Assembly: GCA_018433885.1 (NCBI GenBank)
Contig: JAHDQK010000053.1
Coordinates: 1 to 39,382, forward strand
DNA length: 39,382 bases
From: Candidatus Cloacimonadota bacterium
Lineage (GTDB): Bacteria; Cloacimonadota; Cloacimonadia; Cloacimonadales; Cloacimonadaceae
Direction: 5' to 3'
This document shows positions 1 through 8,639 of the stretch, in pieces. The position numbers and the translations under genes are program-made. The notes beneath the pieces are model-generated. The model ran no database searches and was not told the origin of the DNA. It saw only the letters and a list, made by a program, of their open reading frames with translations. Positions within the stretch are counted from its first letter, which is position 1. Every line of letters begins with the position of its first letter.

Positions 1-39
1 AATCTCTTGATCTGCGAAAGTTAGGGTTTGCTTTTCCAT
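1..39 (-). CDS. Partial CDS, first 13 codons only, unidentified
   Basis: On the minus strand an ATG at 39-37 is preceded by AGGAG (50-46) at 6 nt, and the 13 codons that follow are open to the window edge (peptide MEKQTLTFADQEI). A -35-like TTGACA lies upstream at 94-89. This is a well-formed gene start, but the fragment is too short to assign a family. The gene is divergent from gcvPA. Confidence 0.5.
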   Translation of the reverse strand, partial: MEKQTLTFADQEI

Positions 40-66
40 GATTAGCTCCTGTGTATTGATAGAGCC

Positions 67-94
67 ATAATCATAGATCTAACTAATTTGTCAA
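67..94 (-). promoter_or_regulatory. Putative sigma70-type promoter for the partial minus-strand gene
   Basis: Read on the minus strand, a perfect TTGACA (94-89) is followed after 16 nt by GATTAT (72-67), which matches the -10 consensus at 4 of 6 positions. It sits about 30 nt upstream of the ATG at 39. The -35 is strong and the -10 weak. Confidence 0.35.
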
Positions 95-213
95 GAATTA
101 TTTAGATAAACTTTTTGTCCATTTTTACGTGCAATGGTCTTTAAGCTGAAAATTGGAAGCAAAAGGTGTTTCTCCCAGTCTGATATGCAAACTCGCTTTG
201 TTTACTATATCAT

Positions 214-299
214 GCCCATTCATCAAAGCAGTCTTCATGGCGTGCTTTAGCAGTCTGTACTGCTGCACGACTCCAGGGCAATCGCTTTGGGGAATGGGC
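214..299. repeat. Foldable intergenic element, copy 1
   Basis: The segment folds on itself in layers. GCCCATTC (214-221) pairs with GAATGGGC (292-299). Then, across a 2x2 internal loop, CAAAGC (224-229) pairs with GCTTTG (284-289). Inside, CGTGC (241-245) pairs with GCACG (265-269), and AGCAGT (249-254) pairs with ACTGCT (259-264) around a 4-nt loop. A second copy with the same outer stem and the same GCAGT/ACTGC core lies at 37116-37201. It could be a structured RNA, a MITE-like element or a complex terminator. The orientation is unknown. Confidence 0.55.
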
Positions 300-644
300 T
301 ATAAAGTATGAGTCCGGAAGCATTTAGTGAACTGGGGTAGGGGATCTTGCCTTGAGCTACCTGAAGGCTTCTCGGAGACATCCCCAGCGGGGCACAAGAT
401 GAGTTCAGGATGTAATCGAGGGGTAGTGCGGGTGAAAAAAAGCTGAACCCCAGCCAGAATCGCTGGTTCAAGTGGCTTCAAAGCAGGCAAAAGCATAAAA
501 GTAGGCAGGAAGCGGAAGGATTACCCGGAGATGCCATTGATGAACTTGGTTCCTGCTGTATCGATAGAGAATTACATTGACATAATCAGCCTTTCTGAAA
601 GGATGGATAAAATACTATTTCACGACGCTTAGAAAGGAGCAAAA

Positions 645-1979
645 ATGCCGTATATTTCTAATACTGATAGAGATAGACGGGAGATGTTTGCCAAAATCGG
701 AGTTAAGAATTTTGACGAACTCATCCAGGCTATTCCTGCCAAATTCCGTCTTAAAGACGGGCTGAAACTGGATAAGGCGCTCTCTGAGATGGAGATCACC
801 AACAAAATTAAAAGCCAGACTTGCAACAACCTCTGCGCTCAATCCGCCAATTCCTTTTTGGGAGCTGGTGTGTATGATCACTTTATTCCTGCCGCGGTGG
901 ATACCATCGTATCGCGTCCGGAGTTTTTCACTGCCTATACCCCCTATCAGGCGGAAGTAAGCCAGGGCACTCTGCAGTTTATATATGAATATCAGACAAT
1001 GATTTGCGAACTTACTGGGATGGAAATTGCCAATGCCTCGATGTATGATGCCGCCAGTGCGGTGGCAGAAGCCATCCTGATGGCGGTGCGCAAAAACAAG
1101 CTGGAAAAAGCCTTGTTACCAGCTACTCTGAATCCAGAGTTTGTGAAAGTGATAAAATCCTACACTGAGGGTGTGGGCATCCAATTGGTAACAATCCCCG
1201 CCAAGGACGGTCTCATCGATCTTGAAGCCCTAAAAGGTTTGCTGGATGAAAGTGTGGGCTCGGTCGTGATGCAAAGCCCCAATTTCTATGGCAATATCGA
1301 AGACGCGAAAGCGATCTCGGAGATCGTGCACGGTCAGCCCAAATGCCTGTTTATAGCCAGCGTGGATCCCATCTCTCTGGCGATATTAAATTCCCCGGCG
1401 GAGTACAACGCCGATATCGTGGTGGGAGAAGGTCAAGCTTTGGGCAATAGCATGTATATGGGCGGTCCGCTATTTGGCTTCTTTGCCACCAAGCTGGAGA
1501 TGAATCGCCAGATGCCGGGCAGAATCGTGGGCGGAACATTGGACAAAGTGGGCAACCGTGCCTATGCTCTTACCCTGCAAGCGCGTGAACAACATATCCG
1601 GCGCAGCAAAGCCACCTCCAACATCTGTTCAAACCAATCCCTGTGCACTCTTGCTGCCACGGTTTATATGAGTTTGATGGGCAAGGAAGGTCTGCGCGAA
1701 GTGGCGATTCAGAGTACGCAAAAAGCCCATTACCTGGCGGATGAACTGGCAAAGATCCCCAATATAAAGCTGAAATATACCCATACTCCATTCTTCAAGG
1801 AGTTTGTGATTACGGTTCCCATCAAAGCCAAAGCTCTCATCGAGAAGATGCTTCCCCGCGGAATCTACGCTGGAGTGGAAGTAGGCGAATATGATCTCAT
1901 GCTGGCGGTTACCGAAAAGAAGACCAAAGCGGCAATTGACGAATTTGTATGCGCGATGAAGGAGGTGTGCCATGCCTAA
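645..1979 (+). CDS. gcvPA: Glycine dehydrogenase (decarboxylating) subunit 1
   Basis: This is the N-terminal half of the P protein of the glycine cleavage system, which decarboxylates glycine and passes the aminomethyl group to lipoyl-GcvH. The 444 residues match the usual length of subunit 1 and carry typical P-protein stretches (YTPYQAEVSQGTLQ, GITNPxN-like region replaced by QSPNFYGNIED, and a GRIVGGT loop). The start is supported by AAAGGAG 5 nt upstream. Its stop overlaps the start of gcvPB by 8 nt, so the two subunits are probably translationally coupled. The other glycine cleavage genes (gcvT, gcvH, lpd) are not in the window. The split PA/PB form is usual in many anaerobes, archaea and Gram-positives, unlike the fused enterobacterial GcvP. 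Confidence 0.95.
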   Translation: MPYISNTDRDRREMFAKIGVKNFDELIQAIPAKFRLKDGLKLDKALSEMEITNKIKSQTCNNLCAQSANSFLGAGVYDHFIPAAVDTIVSRPEFFTAYTPYQAEVSQGTLQFIYEYQTMICELTGMEIANASMYDAASAVAEAILMAVRKNKLEKALLPATLNPEFVKVIKSYTEGVGIQLVTIPAKDGLIDLEALKGLLDESVGSVVMQSPNFYGNIEDAKAISEIVHGQPKCLFIASVDPISLAILNSPAEYNADIVVGEGQALGNSMYMGGPLFGFFATKLEMNRQMPGRIVGGTLDKVGNRAYALTLQAREQHIRRSKATSNICSNQSLCTLAATVYMSLMGKEGLREVAIQSTQKAHYLADELAKIPNIKLKYTHTPFFKEFVITVPIKAKALIEKMLPRGIYAGVEVGEYDLMLAVTEKKTKAAIDEFVCAMKEVCHA

Positions 1980-3426
1980 GACGATTTTTGAACATACATC
2001 CCCCGGACGCAGAGGAGTCTGCCTGCCTACCCGCGAGATCGATACTCCTCTGGAAAACATCCTTCCTGCAAAATATCTGCGCGACAAAGCTGCACGTTTA
2101 CCGGAGCTTAGCGAAATGGACGTCATGCGCCATTATATCAAGCTTTCGCACCAAAACCACTTCATCGAGAAAGGGCTGTATCCTCTGGGTAGCTGCACGA
2201 TGAAATATAACCCCAAGATTCACGAAAGCCTGGTGCGTCACACCTGTTTTGCAAACATCCATCCTTACCAACATGAAAGCACTTTACAAGGTGCGTTGGA
2301 GCTACTTTATGAGCTTCAGGAAGATCTCGCTGAGATTTCCGGAATGGCAAAGGTTACTTTGCAACCTGTGGCTGGTGCCCAAGGGGAATTTACGGGGATC
2401 AAGATCATCGCAGCCTATCACAAAGCAAAAGGAAATACCCACAAGACCAAGATTATCATTCCGGATAGCGCGCATGGTACAAACCCGGCTACTTGTAGCT
2501 TGGTGGGATTTGACGTTGTGGAGCTGAAATCCAACCCCGACGGACGCTGTGATATCTCCCGCTTACGTGAATTGGTGGACGAAAACACCGCCGGATTCAT
2601 GCTTACAAACCCAAATACTTTGGGGTTGTTTGAGACTCAGATCGAGGAAATCGCGGAAATCCTGCACAGCGTGGACGCGTTGATCTATATGGACGGAGCT
2701 AACCTGAACGCGCTTTTGGGCATCGTTCAGCCGGGGAAGATCGGCTTCGACATCATGCACTACAACCTGCATAAGACTTTCTCCACTCCTCACGGTGGAG
2801 GTGGACCCGGTGCTGGTCCGGTGGGCGTGGTGGAAAAACTTATCCCTTACCTGCCCGTACCGATGGTCAGCAAGGACGATGTGGGCTATCATCTGGATTA
2901 CTCTCATGAAGCTACATCGATTGGGAAAGTGCATACCTTCTATGGCAATTTCGCCGTTTTGGTGCGTGCCTACATCTACATCAAGATGCTGGGAGCCGAG
3001 GGTTTGCGCCGCGTGAGCGAAAACGCCATCATCAACGCTAACTACCTGATGGCTATCCTGAAGGATTATTATCATATCCAGCACCAGGAATATTGCATGC
3101 ACGAATTTGTAGCGGATGGAACTTCACAGAAGAAAGCCAACGGAGTGAGTACTCTGGATATTGCCAAACGGCTTTTGGACAAAGGATTCCATGCTCCTAC
3201 AGTGTATTTCCCCCTGATCATTCCAGAAGCGATGATGATCGAGCCCACCGAGACCGAAAGCTTGGAATCCCTGAATGCTTTCGCTCAGGCAATGATCGAA
3301 ATCGCGCAGGAATGTGCTGAAAACCCGGAACTATTACATGAGGCACCGATTACCACACCGGTGAGACGAGTGGACGACGTACGTGCCGTAAAAGAACTTG
3401 ATCCCATCTTTAAGATCGAGGACTAA
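1972..3426 (+). CDS. gcvPB: Glycine dehydrogenase (decarboxylating) subunit 2
   Basis: This is the C-terminal, PLP-binding half of the glycine decarboxylase P protein and works as a heterodimer or heterotetramer with GcvPA. The 484-residue length is normal. The PLP-lysine motif HYNLHKTFS is visible with Lys268, followed by the glycine-rich HGGGGPGAGPVGV loop, and the SAHGTNPA motif lies near residue 168. The start lies inside the end of gcvPA (8-nt overlap) with AAGGAGG just upstream within that gene. It is followed 17 nt later by the OmpH-like gene, so all of 645-7300 could be one transcript. Confidence 0.95.
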   Translation: MPKTIFEHTSPGRRGVCLPTREIDTPLENILPAKYLRDKAARLPELSEMDVMRHYIKLSHQNHFIEKGLYPLGSCTMKYNPKIHESLVRHTCFANIHPYQHESTLQGALELLYELQEDLAEISGMAKVTLQPVAGAQGEFTGIKIIAAYHKAKGNTHKTKIIIPDSAHGTNPATCSLVGFDVVELKSNPDGRCDISRLRELVDENTAGFMLTNPNTLGLFETQIEEIAEILHSVDALIYMDGANLNALLGIVQPGKIGFDIMHYNLHKTFSTPHGGGGPGAGPVGVVEKLIPYLPVPMVSKDDVGYHLDYSHEATSIGKVHTFYGNFAVLVRAYIYIKMLGAEGLRRVSENAIINANYLMAILKDYYHIQHQEYCMHEFVADGTSQKKANGVSTLDIAKRLLDKGFHAPTVYFPLIIPEAMMIEPTETESLESLNAFAQAMIEIAQECAENPELLHEAPITTPVRRVDDVRAVKELDPIFKIED

Positions 3427-3443
3427 AAAACCAAGGAGACTAA

Positions 3444-4100
3444 ATGAAGAAACTCAGCATATTGATCCTCGCCATGCTCACTTTCGTGGCAGCTTATGGA
3501 CAAGCCGTGAAACTGGGCTATGTAAATACCGACCGCCTGCTTTTGGACAGCAATGAAGCCGCAGAAATAGCCAGATTGTTCCAACTCGACAGGCAAAATT
3601 GGACAAACCAGATCCGCGCTCTGGATGATGAAATCAAGCAAATGGAGCGGGATTTTGAGATTCGCAGACTGTCCATCAGCGAGGCAAACAAGCGAGAGCT
3701 TCAGAACCAGATCACCAGCAAAAAGGAAGAAGCCGGAAGACTTCTCGAACAGTATTTTGGTGAAAATGGAAGAGCAGAACAGCGTTATCGTGAGCTTATC
3801 GACCCCCTTACCAACAAGATTCACGACATCATCACCCGCATTGCCGAGGATGAGAAATATACGATGATTCTGGATGTGAGCATGGGAGTAGTGCTATATG
3901 CAGCACCTTCTGCGGATATTACCGAACAGGTGTTGCAAGAGTTGAACAAGGATACCATCCGTCCTACAGACACTCCGCAAGAACCACTCCCGGGCTTTGA
4001 GCCTCCCAAAGATCCGTTTGGGGATCAGAAAAATGACGGATTTGGCGGATTCACCGATGGCTTCGGTGAAGACGAAAAAATAGAGGACATCAAACCCTGA
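3444..4100 (+). CDS. OmpH/Skp-family periplasmic chaperone
   Basis: The 218-residue protein begins with a signal peptide (about residues 1-20, [20 protein letters not shown]). It continues with the OmpH pattern: a short strand containing [15 protein letters not shown], then a long charged alpha-helical coiled coil (about residues 45-115), then a C-terminal strand region around [13 protein letters not shown]. Skp/OmpH proteins hold outer-membrane proteins in the periplasm, and in many genomes they sit, as here, directly upstream of lpxD. The last 45 residues are an unusual Pro/Gly/Asp-rich tail (repeated DPFGD, GFGGF-like units), longer than in E. coli Skp. A gap of 2 nt separates it from lpxD. 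Confidence 0.85.
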   Translation: MKKLSILILAMLTFVAAYGQAVKLGYVNTDRLLLDSNEAAEIARLFQLDRQNWTNQIRALDDEIKQMERDFEIRRLSISEANKRELQNQITSKKEEAGRLLEQYFGENGRAEQRYRELIDPLTNKIHDIITRIAEDEKYTMILDVSMGVVLYAAPSADITEQVLQELNKDTIRPTDTPQEPLPGFEPPKDPFGDQKNDGFGGFTDGFGEDEKIEDIKP

Positions 4101-4102
4101 TT

Positions 4103-5143
4103 ATGAAACGATTCAAGAGCACTCTGAATGCGCATAGCATCAAACAGATAAGCCAGGGAACCTGGGAAGGACCTCTGGATGTAACTCTGGATAATGTATG
4201 CGAAGCCCACGAGGCGAATTCCAACTCAATGGTTTTTTGCGAGCAGGAACGCCTTGTAGATGCGGTTCTGGCATCTTCTGCCGGGTTGATCATAACCGAC
4301 GCCCGCTTTGCGCCCCGCTTTGCCGGGCGTAGCTTGATGATCGTGGAAAAACCATATCTTAGCTTTATGACGATTGTTGCCTATTGGCTGGAACTTGAAG
4401 CCGGGACTGAGGTGTATGCCATTCATCCCAGCGCGGTGATAGATCCCGATACCCGCTTTGAAGGCGAGGTAGCAATCGGCGCATACAGCGTTATCGGACC
4501 CAATGTGACCCTGGGCAAGGGAGTGCGCATCGGCAGTGGATGCACGATCGCGGAAAACGTGACCATCGGCGCAGGTAGCGTCCTTCACGATAGAGTGACG
4601 CTCTATGCTGAGACTGTGATAGGTAAGCGCTGTGAGATTCACAGTAGCGTGGTTCTGGGTGCCGATGGTTTTGGCTATCTGGTGCTGGATGGCAGGCAAC
4701 GCAAGATTCCTCAGGTAGGGAATGTGGTGATCCACGACGAAGTAGAGATCGGAGCAAACACAACCATCGACCGCGCGACTCTCGGTTCCACGGTGGTTGG
4801 CAAGGGTACCAAGATCGATAATCTAGTGCAGATCGGGCATAACTGCGTGATCGGGCAACACAGCGTTCTTTGCGCGCAGGTGGGCCTCGCAGGGAGCACG
4901 ATCGTGGGAGACTACGTGTATCTAGCTGGGCAAGTGGGCGCAGCAGGACACATCACCATCGGTTCCAAAGCCATGGTGGGTGCACAGAGCGGCATCGCGG
5001 GGAATGTTCCCGAAAACGCGCGCTATTTTGGCACGCCGGCTGCAGATGCAAATCAGATGAAACGGGTCTATGTGGCGCAGAAATATCTTCCCGATATGCT
5101 GCGGGAATACCAAAAAAGAATCAAGGAAGAAAAACATGACTGA
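4103..5143 (+). CDS. lpxD: UDP-3-O-(3-hydroxyacyl)glucosamine N-acyltransferase
   Basis: LpxD adds the N-linked hydroxyacyl chain in the third step of lipid A synthesis. The 346-residue length is standard. The N-terminal ~100 residues form the uridine-binding domain, ending in [10 protein letters not shown]. From about residue 110 a left-handed beta-helix of hexapeptide repeats runs to about residue 320 (units such as VAIGAY, VRIGSG, VTIGAG). The catalytic His corresponds to His246 in [10 protein letters not shown]. The C-terminal helix ([11 protein letters not shown]) is the acyl-carrier-protein-binding tail. The stop overlaps the lpxC/fabZ start by 8 nt. Confidence 0.95.
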   Translation: MKRFKSTLNAHSIKQISQGTWEGPLDVTLDNVCEAHEANSNSMVFCEQERLVDAVLASSAGLIITDARFAPRFAGRSLMIVEKPYLSFMTIVAYWLELEAGTEVYAIHPSAVIDPDTRFEGEVAIGAYSVIGPNVTLGKGVRIGSGCTIAENVTIGAGSVLHDRVTLYAETVIGKRCEIHSSVVLGADGFGYLVLDGRQRKIPQVGNVVIHDEVEIGANTTIDRATLGSTVVGKGTKIDNLVQIGHNCVIGQHSVLCAQVGLAGSTIVGDYVYLAGQVGAAGHITIGSKAMVGAQSGIAGNVPENARYFGTPAADANQMKRVYVAQKYLPDMLREYQKRIKEEKHD

Positions 5144-6533
5144 GTACAAACACACCATCGGTTCCGAGGTTTCTTATACCGGCATTGGTCTTCATAGCGG
5201 AGAGATCTCCACGATCCGGTTCAAGCCGGCTGGCAGCGACGAAGGCATAGTCTTCATCCGTGTGGATTTGCCGGATAAGCCGGAGATCCCCGCGGATATC
5301 GATCATGTGGTGGATATTTCCCGCGGGACAACCATCGGCGTGAATGGCGCTACGGTAGGAACCATCGAGCATGTGCTCTCCGCCATCAAGGGCTTGAATT
5401 TGGATAACGTCCGTATCGAGATCGATGGCCCCGAAGCCCCAGTGGCAGATGGCAGCCCAATCGTGTTTTTCAACCTGCTCAAACAGGCGGGCAAGGTTCA
5501 ACAAGATAGCGAACGTGTCTATTTCGAGATCGAAGGTCCCATCAGCTTCTCCGCTCCCAAAGAAAATGTGGACGTGGTGATAGTACCCTCCAACGAACTG
5601 AAAGTAACCTTCATGATCGATTATCGGCATCCCTATCTGGGCACCCAATACACTTGGCTACCCAATATAGACGACTATGAAAAGGAATTTGCGGGAGCCC
5701 GTACCTTCTGTTTTATCAAAGAAATATTGCAGCTCAAAGAAATGGGGCTGATCAAGGGTGGATCTCTGGAAAACGCGCTGGTAATAGCCGAACCGGGGAT
5801 CAGCGATGAAGAACTTAAGCACTTGCAGGATGTGTTTGGTTATCACGAGAAGGTAACCGTATCTTCCGAGGGCATCTTGAACAGCCATCCCCTGCGCTAT
5901 TACAACGAGTTTGTGCGCCATAAAGTATGCGATCTGCTAGGGGATATCATGCTTCTGGGCATGCCGATCAAAGGACACATCCTGGCTGCTCGCAGCGGAC
6001 ACAAGACAAATGTGGAGCTGGTCAAGAAACTGCGCCAGATCCAAAAAAAGCAAGAGCTGCAGATGATCTATCAAAAGACCAAAAACAAAGAAGTAGTCTT
6101 TGATATCAATGCTATCATGCGCATCATCCCGCACCGGTATCCCTTCCTGCTGGTGGATAAAATCCTGGAATTTGTACCGGGAGAATCCATTGTGGGAATG
6201 AAAAACGTGACCATCAATGAACCCTTCTTCCAGGGACACTTCCCCGGTCACCCCATCATGCCGGGTGTGTTGATCATCGAGGGTATGGCGCAGGCAGGCG
6301 GCATAATGCTGCTCAATCAATTGGAAAACCCGCAAGACTATGTGGCGTATTTCGCTTCTATAGATAATGTAAAATTCCGCAAACCGGTAATGCCAGGAGA
6401 TACCCTGCGCTATGAACTTACCGTGATATCGCTCAAACGCTCGCTTGCCAAGATGCACGGCGATACCTATGTTAACGGAGAAAAAGTGGCGGAAGGCGAT
6501 TTTATGGCGATGATAACCAAGAGGAACGCATGA
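5136..6533 (+). CDS. lpxC/fabZ: Bifunctional UDP-3-O-acyl-N-acetylglucosamine deacetylase / 3-hydroxyacyl-ACP dehydratase
   Basis: The protein is a fusion of two enzymes, 465 residues from the ATG at 5136. I chose this start because AAGGA lies upstream and LpxC homology begins immediately after it; a longer open frame from 5070 lies within lpxD. The LpxC part (about residues 1-305) has the zinc ligands His79 (TIEHVLSA), His262 and Asp266 ([10 protein letters not shown]). The FabZ part (about residues 325-465) has the active-site His368 ([12 protein letters not shown]) and Glu382 ([10 protein letters not shown]). LpxC commits the cell to lipid A; FabZ dehydrates hydroxyacyl-ACP, which competes for the same hydroxyacyl-ACP pool. 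Such fusions are known in Bacteroidetes and relatives. It overlaps lpxA by 4 nt. Confidence 0.96.
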   Translation: MTEYKHTIGSEVSYTGIGLHSGEISTIRFKPAGSDEGIVFIRVDLPDKPEIPADIDHVVDISRGTTIGVNGATVGTIEHVLSAIKGLNLDNVRIEIDGPEAPVADGSPIVFFNLLKQAGKVQQDSERVYFEIEGPISFSAPKENVDVVIVPSNELKVTFMIDYRHPYLGTQYTWLPNIDDYEKEFAGARTFCFIKEILQLKEMGLIKGGSLENALVIAEPGISDEELKHLQDVFGYHEKVTVSSEGILNSHPLRYYNEFVRHKVCDLLGDIMLLGMPIKGHILAARSGHKTNVELVKKLRQIQKKQELQMIYQKTKNKEVVFDINAIMRIIPHRYPFLLVDKILEFVPGESIVGMKNVTINEPFFQGHFPGHPIMPGVLIIEGMAQAGGIMLLNQLENPQDYVAYFASIDNVKFRKPVMPGDTLRYELTVISLKRSLAKMHGDTYVNGEKVAEGDFMAMITKRNA

Positions 6534-7300
6534 ACATGATACATCCTACAGCTATTATCAAAGAAGGTGCCAAGCTTGGCGCCAATTGCCAGATCGGGCC
6601 CTATTGCGTGATCGGCGAAAACGTCGTGATGGGAGATAACAATATCCTGCACAACAATGTGATTGTGGATGGCAATACAGAAATCGGCAATGGTAATAAG
6701 ATCTTTTCCTTCGCCGTTTTGGGCACTGATCCCCAGGATCTTAAGTTTGCAGGGGAACCAACCCGGCTGAAAATCGGGGATAACAACACCATTCGCGAGT
6801 TTGCTACCATCAATCGCAGTAATCAGATGGAAGAAGATACCGTGGTGGGTTCCAACAACCTGATCATGGAATATGTGCATATCGCGCATAATTGTCAGAT
6901 CGGCAACAACTGTATCATCGCAAATGTGGTGCAGCTCGCCGGGCACGTGCATGTGCACGATTTTGCCACCATTGGCGGTGTGACTGCCGTACATCAGTTT
7001 GTGCATATTGGAACCCAGGCTTTTGTGGGTGGAGCTTCGGCAGTGAAAAAGGATATCGTACCCTTCTCTCGGGGACAGGGAAATCCGTATCAGACCGTGG
7101 GACTAAACAGCGTTGGTTTGATGCGCAAAGGCTTCTCGAACGAAGTGATAGCCGGCATCAAGGAAGTCTATAACCTGTTTTATCGCAGTAAAATGAACAC
7201 CACCCAAGCGCTCAGCGCGGCAGAAGAGATGGATCTTGATGAATATCAGAAGATATTTGTGGAGTTCGTAAAAAAAGCGGAACGGGGTATATCCAACTAA
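6530..7300 (+). CDS. lpxA: Acyl-ACP--UDP-N-acetylglucosamine O-acyltransferase
   Basis: LpxA performs the first acylation of UDP-GlcNAc in lipid A synthesis. The 256 residues are the normal family length: a left-handed beta-helix of hexapeptide repeats from residue 1 to about 190 (AKLGANCQIGPYCVIGE and similar), then an alpha-helical C-terminus. The catalytic His120 is in VHIAHNCQIG. The conserved GTDPQDLKF and GGVTAVHQFVHIG segments are present. The ATG overlaps the upstream stop (ATGA). A second Met two codons in could also start. A strong terminator follows 25 nt after the stop, marking the end of the lipid A unit. Confidence 0.96.
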   Translation: MNMIHPTAIIKEGAKLGANCQIGPYCVIGENVVMGDNNILHNNVIVDGNTEIGNGNKIFSFAVLGTDPQDLKFAGEPTRLKIGDNNTIREFATINRSNQMEEDTVVGSNNLIMEYVHIAHNCQIGNNCIIANVVQLAGHVHVHDFATIGGVTAVHQFVHIGTQAFVGGASAVKKDIVPFSRGQGNPYQTVGLNSVGLMRKGFSNEVIAGIKEVYNLFYRSKMNTTQALSAAEEMDLDEYQKIFVEFVKKAERGISN

Positions 7301-7324
7301 GTTCACGATATATTAACCATTTTG

Positions 7325-7350
7325 AAAGGCGGAGGTGTTCCGCCTTTTCC
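7325..7350 (+). terminator. Rho-independent terminator after lpxA
   Basis: AAAGGCGGA (7325-7333) pairs with TCCGCCTTT (7339-7347) around a 5-nt loop and is followed by TCC within a TTTT run. It lies 24 nt past the lpxA stop. Confidence 0.8.
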
Positions 7351-7470
7351 GTATGATGGAAACAAACATCAGGGAACGGGTTGTTTCTTCTCAACAAGAT
7401 TTTTGTTGACTTGGAATCTTCCGGGAGTTTACTCAGAATATGTAAAACTACAAACGAAATGCGAGGATGC

Positions 7471-7498
7471 TTGACAAAAATGCGCAGATCATTAGCAT
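7471..7498 (+). promoter_or_regulatory. Putative sigma70-type promoter of the oadB-like gene
   Basis: A perfect TTGACA (7471-7476) is followed after 16 nt by TAGCAT (7493-7498), a 4 of 6 match to TATAAT. It lies 28 nt before the ATG at 7527. It argues against the earlier in-frame ATG at 7467, which would lie upstream of the -35. Confidence 0.5.
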
Positions 7499-7526
7499 GC
7501 CGCTTATCAGAAAAAATGGAGTTTCG

Positions 7527-8627
7527 ATGGAAACAATGCTTTCAGCGCTGCTGGAATTCCAGCTCTCGCAATTGATCATGATCATCGTTGGCATCGTATT
7601 GATTTGGCTGGCGATAAGCAAGAAGTACGAGCCTGCCTTGCTGCTGCCCATTGGTTTTGGCACTATCCTCGCAAACATACCCCAATCCGCAGCGATCGGG
7701 GAACATGGCCCTTTGACCGTCCTGTTCAAGGCAGGAATCGATACCGAGCTGTTTCCACTGTTGATTTTTATCGCGATCGGCGCTATGATAGATTTTACCC
7801 CGCTTTTAAAAAATCCATTTATGCTGCTCTTTGGTGCTGCCGCACAGTTGGGCATCTTTGTAACTATCCTGATGGCTGCGGCTTGGGGTTTCGACATCAA
7901 AGAAGCGGCATCGATCGGGATCATAGGTGCAGCGGACGGTCCCACCAGCATTTATGTGGCAAATCGTTTTGCCCCCAACCTGCTCGGTCCCATTTCGGTA
8001 GCAGCGTATTCATATATGGCCCTGGTGCCCATCATCCAACCACCTGTAATCCGTGCCCTTACCACTCAAAAAGAACGCAAAATCCGCATGGATTACCATA
8101 GTGGAGATGTAACCAAAACTGTAAAAATCCTGTTTCCCATCGCGATCACTATCGTGGCAGGGATCTTTGTCCCGGCTTCTTTAGCTTTGATCGGTTTCCT
8201 GATGTTTGGCAATCTATTGCGGGAATGTGGGGTATTGGACAGCCTGTCTAAATCCGCACAAAACGAGCTGGGCAATATTGTCACTATCCTTTTAGGTATT
8301 ACCATCGCCAGCAAGATGCAAGGAGAGTACTTCCTGCGGCCGCAGACCCTGTTTATCCTCGTCTTGGGTTTGGTAGCCTTTATCTTTGATACCGCGGGTG
8401 GAGTGATGTTCGCTAAATTCTTGAATCTGGTGCGCAAAGAAAAGGTAAATCCGATGATCGGTGCTTGCGGAATCTCCGCGTTTCCGATGAGTGCCAGAGT
8501 GATACACCAAATGGGACAAAAGGAAGATCCCTTCAACTTCCTGTTGATGCCGGCGGTGAGCGTAAATGTCGGTGGACAGATCAGCTCCGTGATCGCTGGT
8601 GGCATCATCCTTTCGCTTCTGGCATAA
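7527..8627 (+). CDS. Sodium ion-translocating decarboxylase beta subunit (OadB/GcdB/MmdB family)
   Basis: This 366-residue integral membrane protein belongs to the beta subunits of biotin-dependent Na+ pumps (oxaloacetate, glutaconyl-CoA or methylmalonyl-CoA decarboxylases), which couple decarboxylation of carboxybiotin to Na+ export. About ten hydrophobic segments are visible. The conserved GAADGPTSIY motif holds the family's essential membrane Asp, and the C-terminal blocks SAFPMSARVIHQ and NFLLMPAVSVNVGGQ are intact. I chose ATG 7527 (GGAG at 5 nt, promoter upstream). No alpha, gamma or biotin-carrier subunit is adjacent, so the substrate cannot be named. It is slightly shorter than well-studied members. 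Confidence 0.9.
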   Translation: METMLSALLEFQLSQLIMIIVGIVLIWLAISKKYEPALLLPIGFGTILANIPQSAAIGEHGPLTVLFKAGIDTELFPLLIFIAIGAMIDFTPLLKNPFMLLFGAAAQLGIFVTILMAAAWGFDIKEAASIGIIGAADGPTSIYVANRFAPNLLGPISVAAYSYMALVPIIQPPVIRALTTQKERKIRMDYHSGDVTKTVKILFPIAITIVAGIFVPASLALIGFLMFGNLLRECGVLDSLSKSAQNELGNIVTILLGITIASKMQGEYFLRPQTLFILVLGLVAFIFDTAGGVMFAKFLNLVRKEKVNPMIGACGISAFPMSARVIHQMGQKEDPFNFLLMPAVSVNVGGQISSVIAGGIILSLLA

Positions 8628-8639
8628 GGAGATATTGCG

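Larger units (their letters stand above)
40..644. other. Intergenic stretch with hairpins, no convincing gene
   Basis: Small open frames here have no ribosome site and no recognisable product, so I call no gene. The stretch holds an ~86-nt foldable element (214-299, listed separately). Further self-complementary segments are GGGGAT (340-345) with ATCCCC (380-385), which enclose GCCTT/AAGGC (349-353/364-368), and CCAGC/GCTGG (450-454/462-466). Close to gcvPA there is a perfect TTGACA (577-582), but I see no -10 at a normal distance. The ribosome site AAAGGAG (633-639) lies 5 nt before the gcvPA ATG. Confidence 0.6.

Noticed and set aside
247-496. Two minus-strand open frames of 65-74 codons before gcvPA
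   Set aside because: No ribosome site, overlapping each other in different frames, and lying over hairpins; the peptides show no domain character.
577-613. TTGACA with a TAAAAT as promoter of gcvPA
   Set aside because: The hexamers are 25 nt apart, too far for a sigma70-type promoter; only the -35-like part is good.
7467-7526. Earlier start codon (ATG 7467) for the oadB-like gene
   Set aside because: It lies upstream of the likely -35/-10 pair and its purine run touches the ATG; GGAG before ATG 7527 is better placed.
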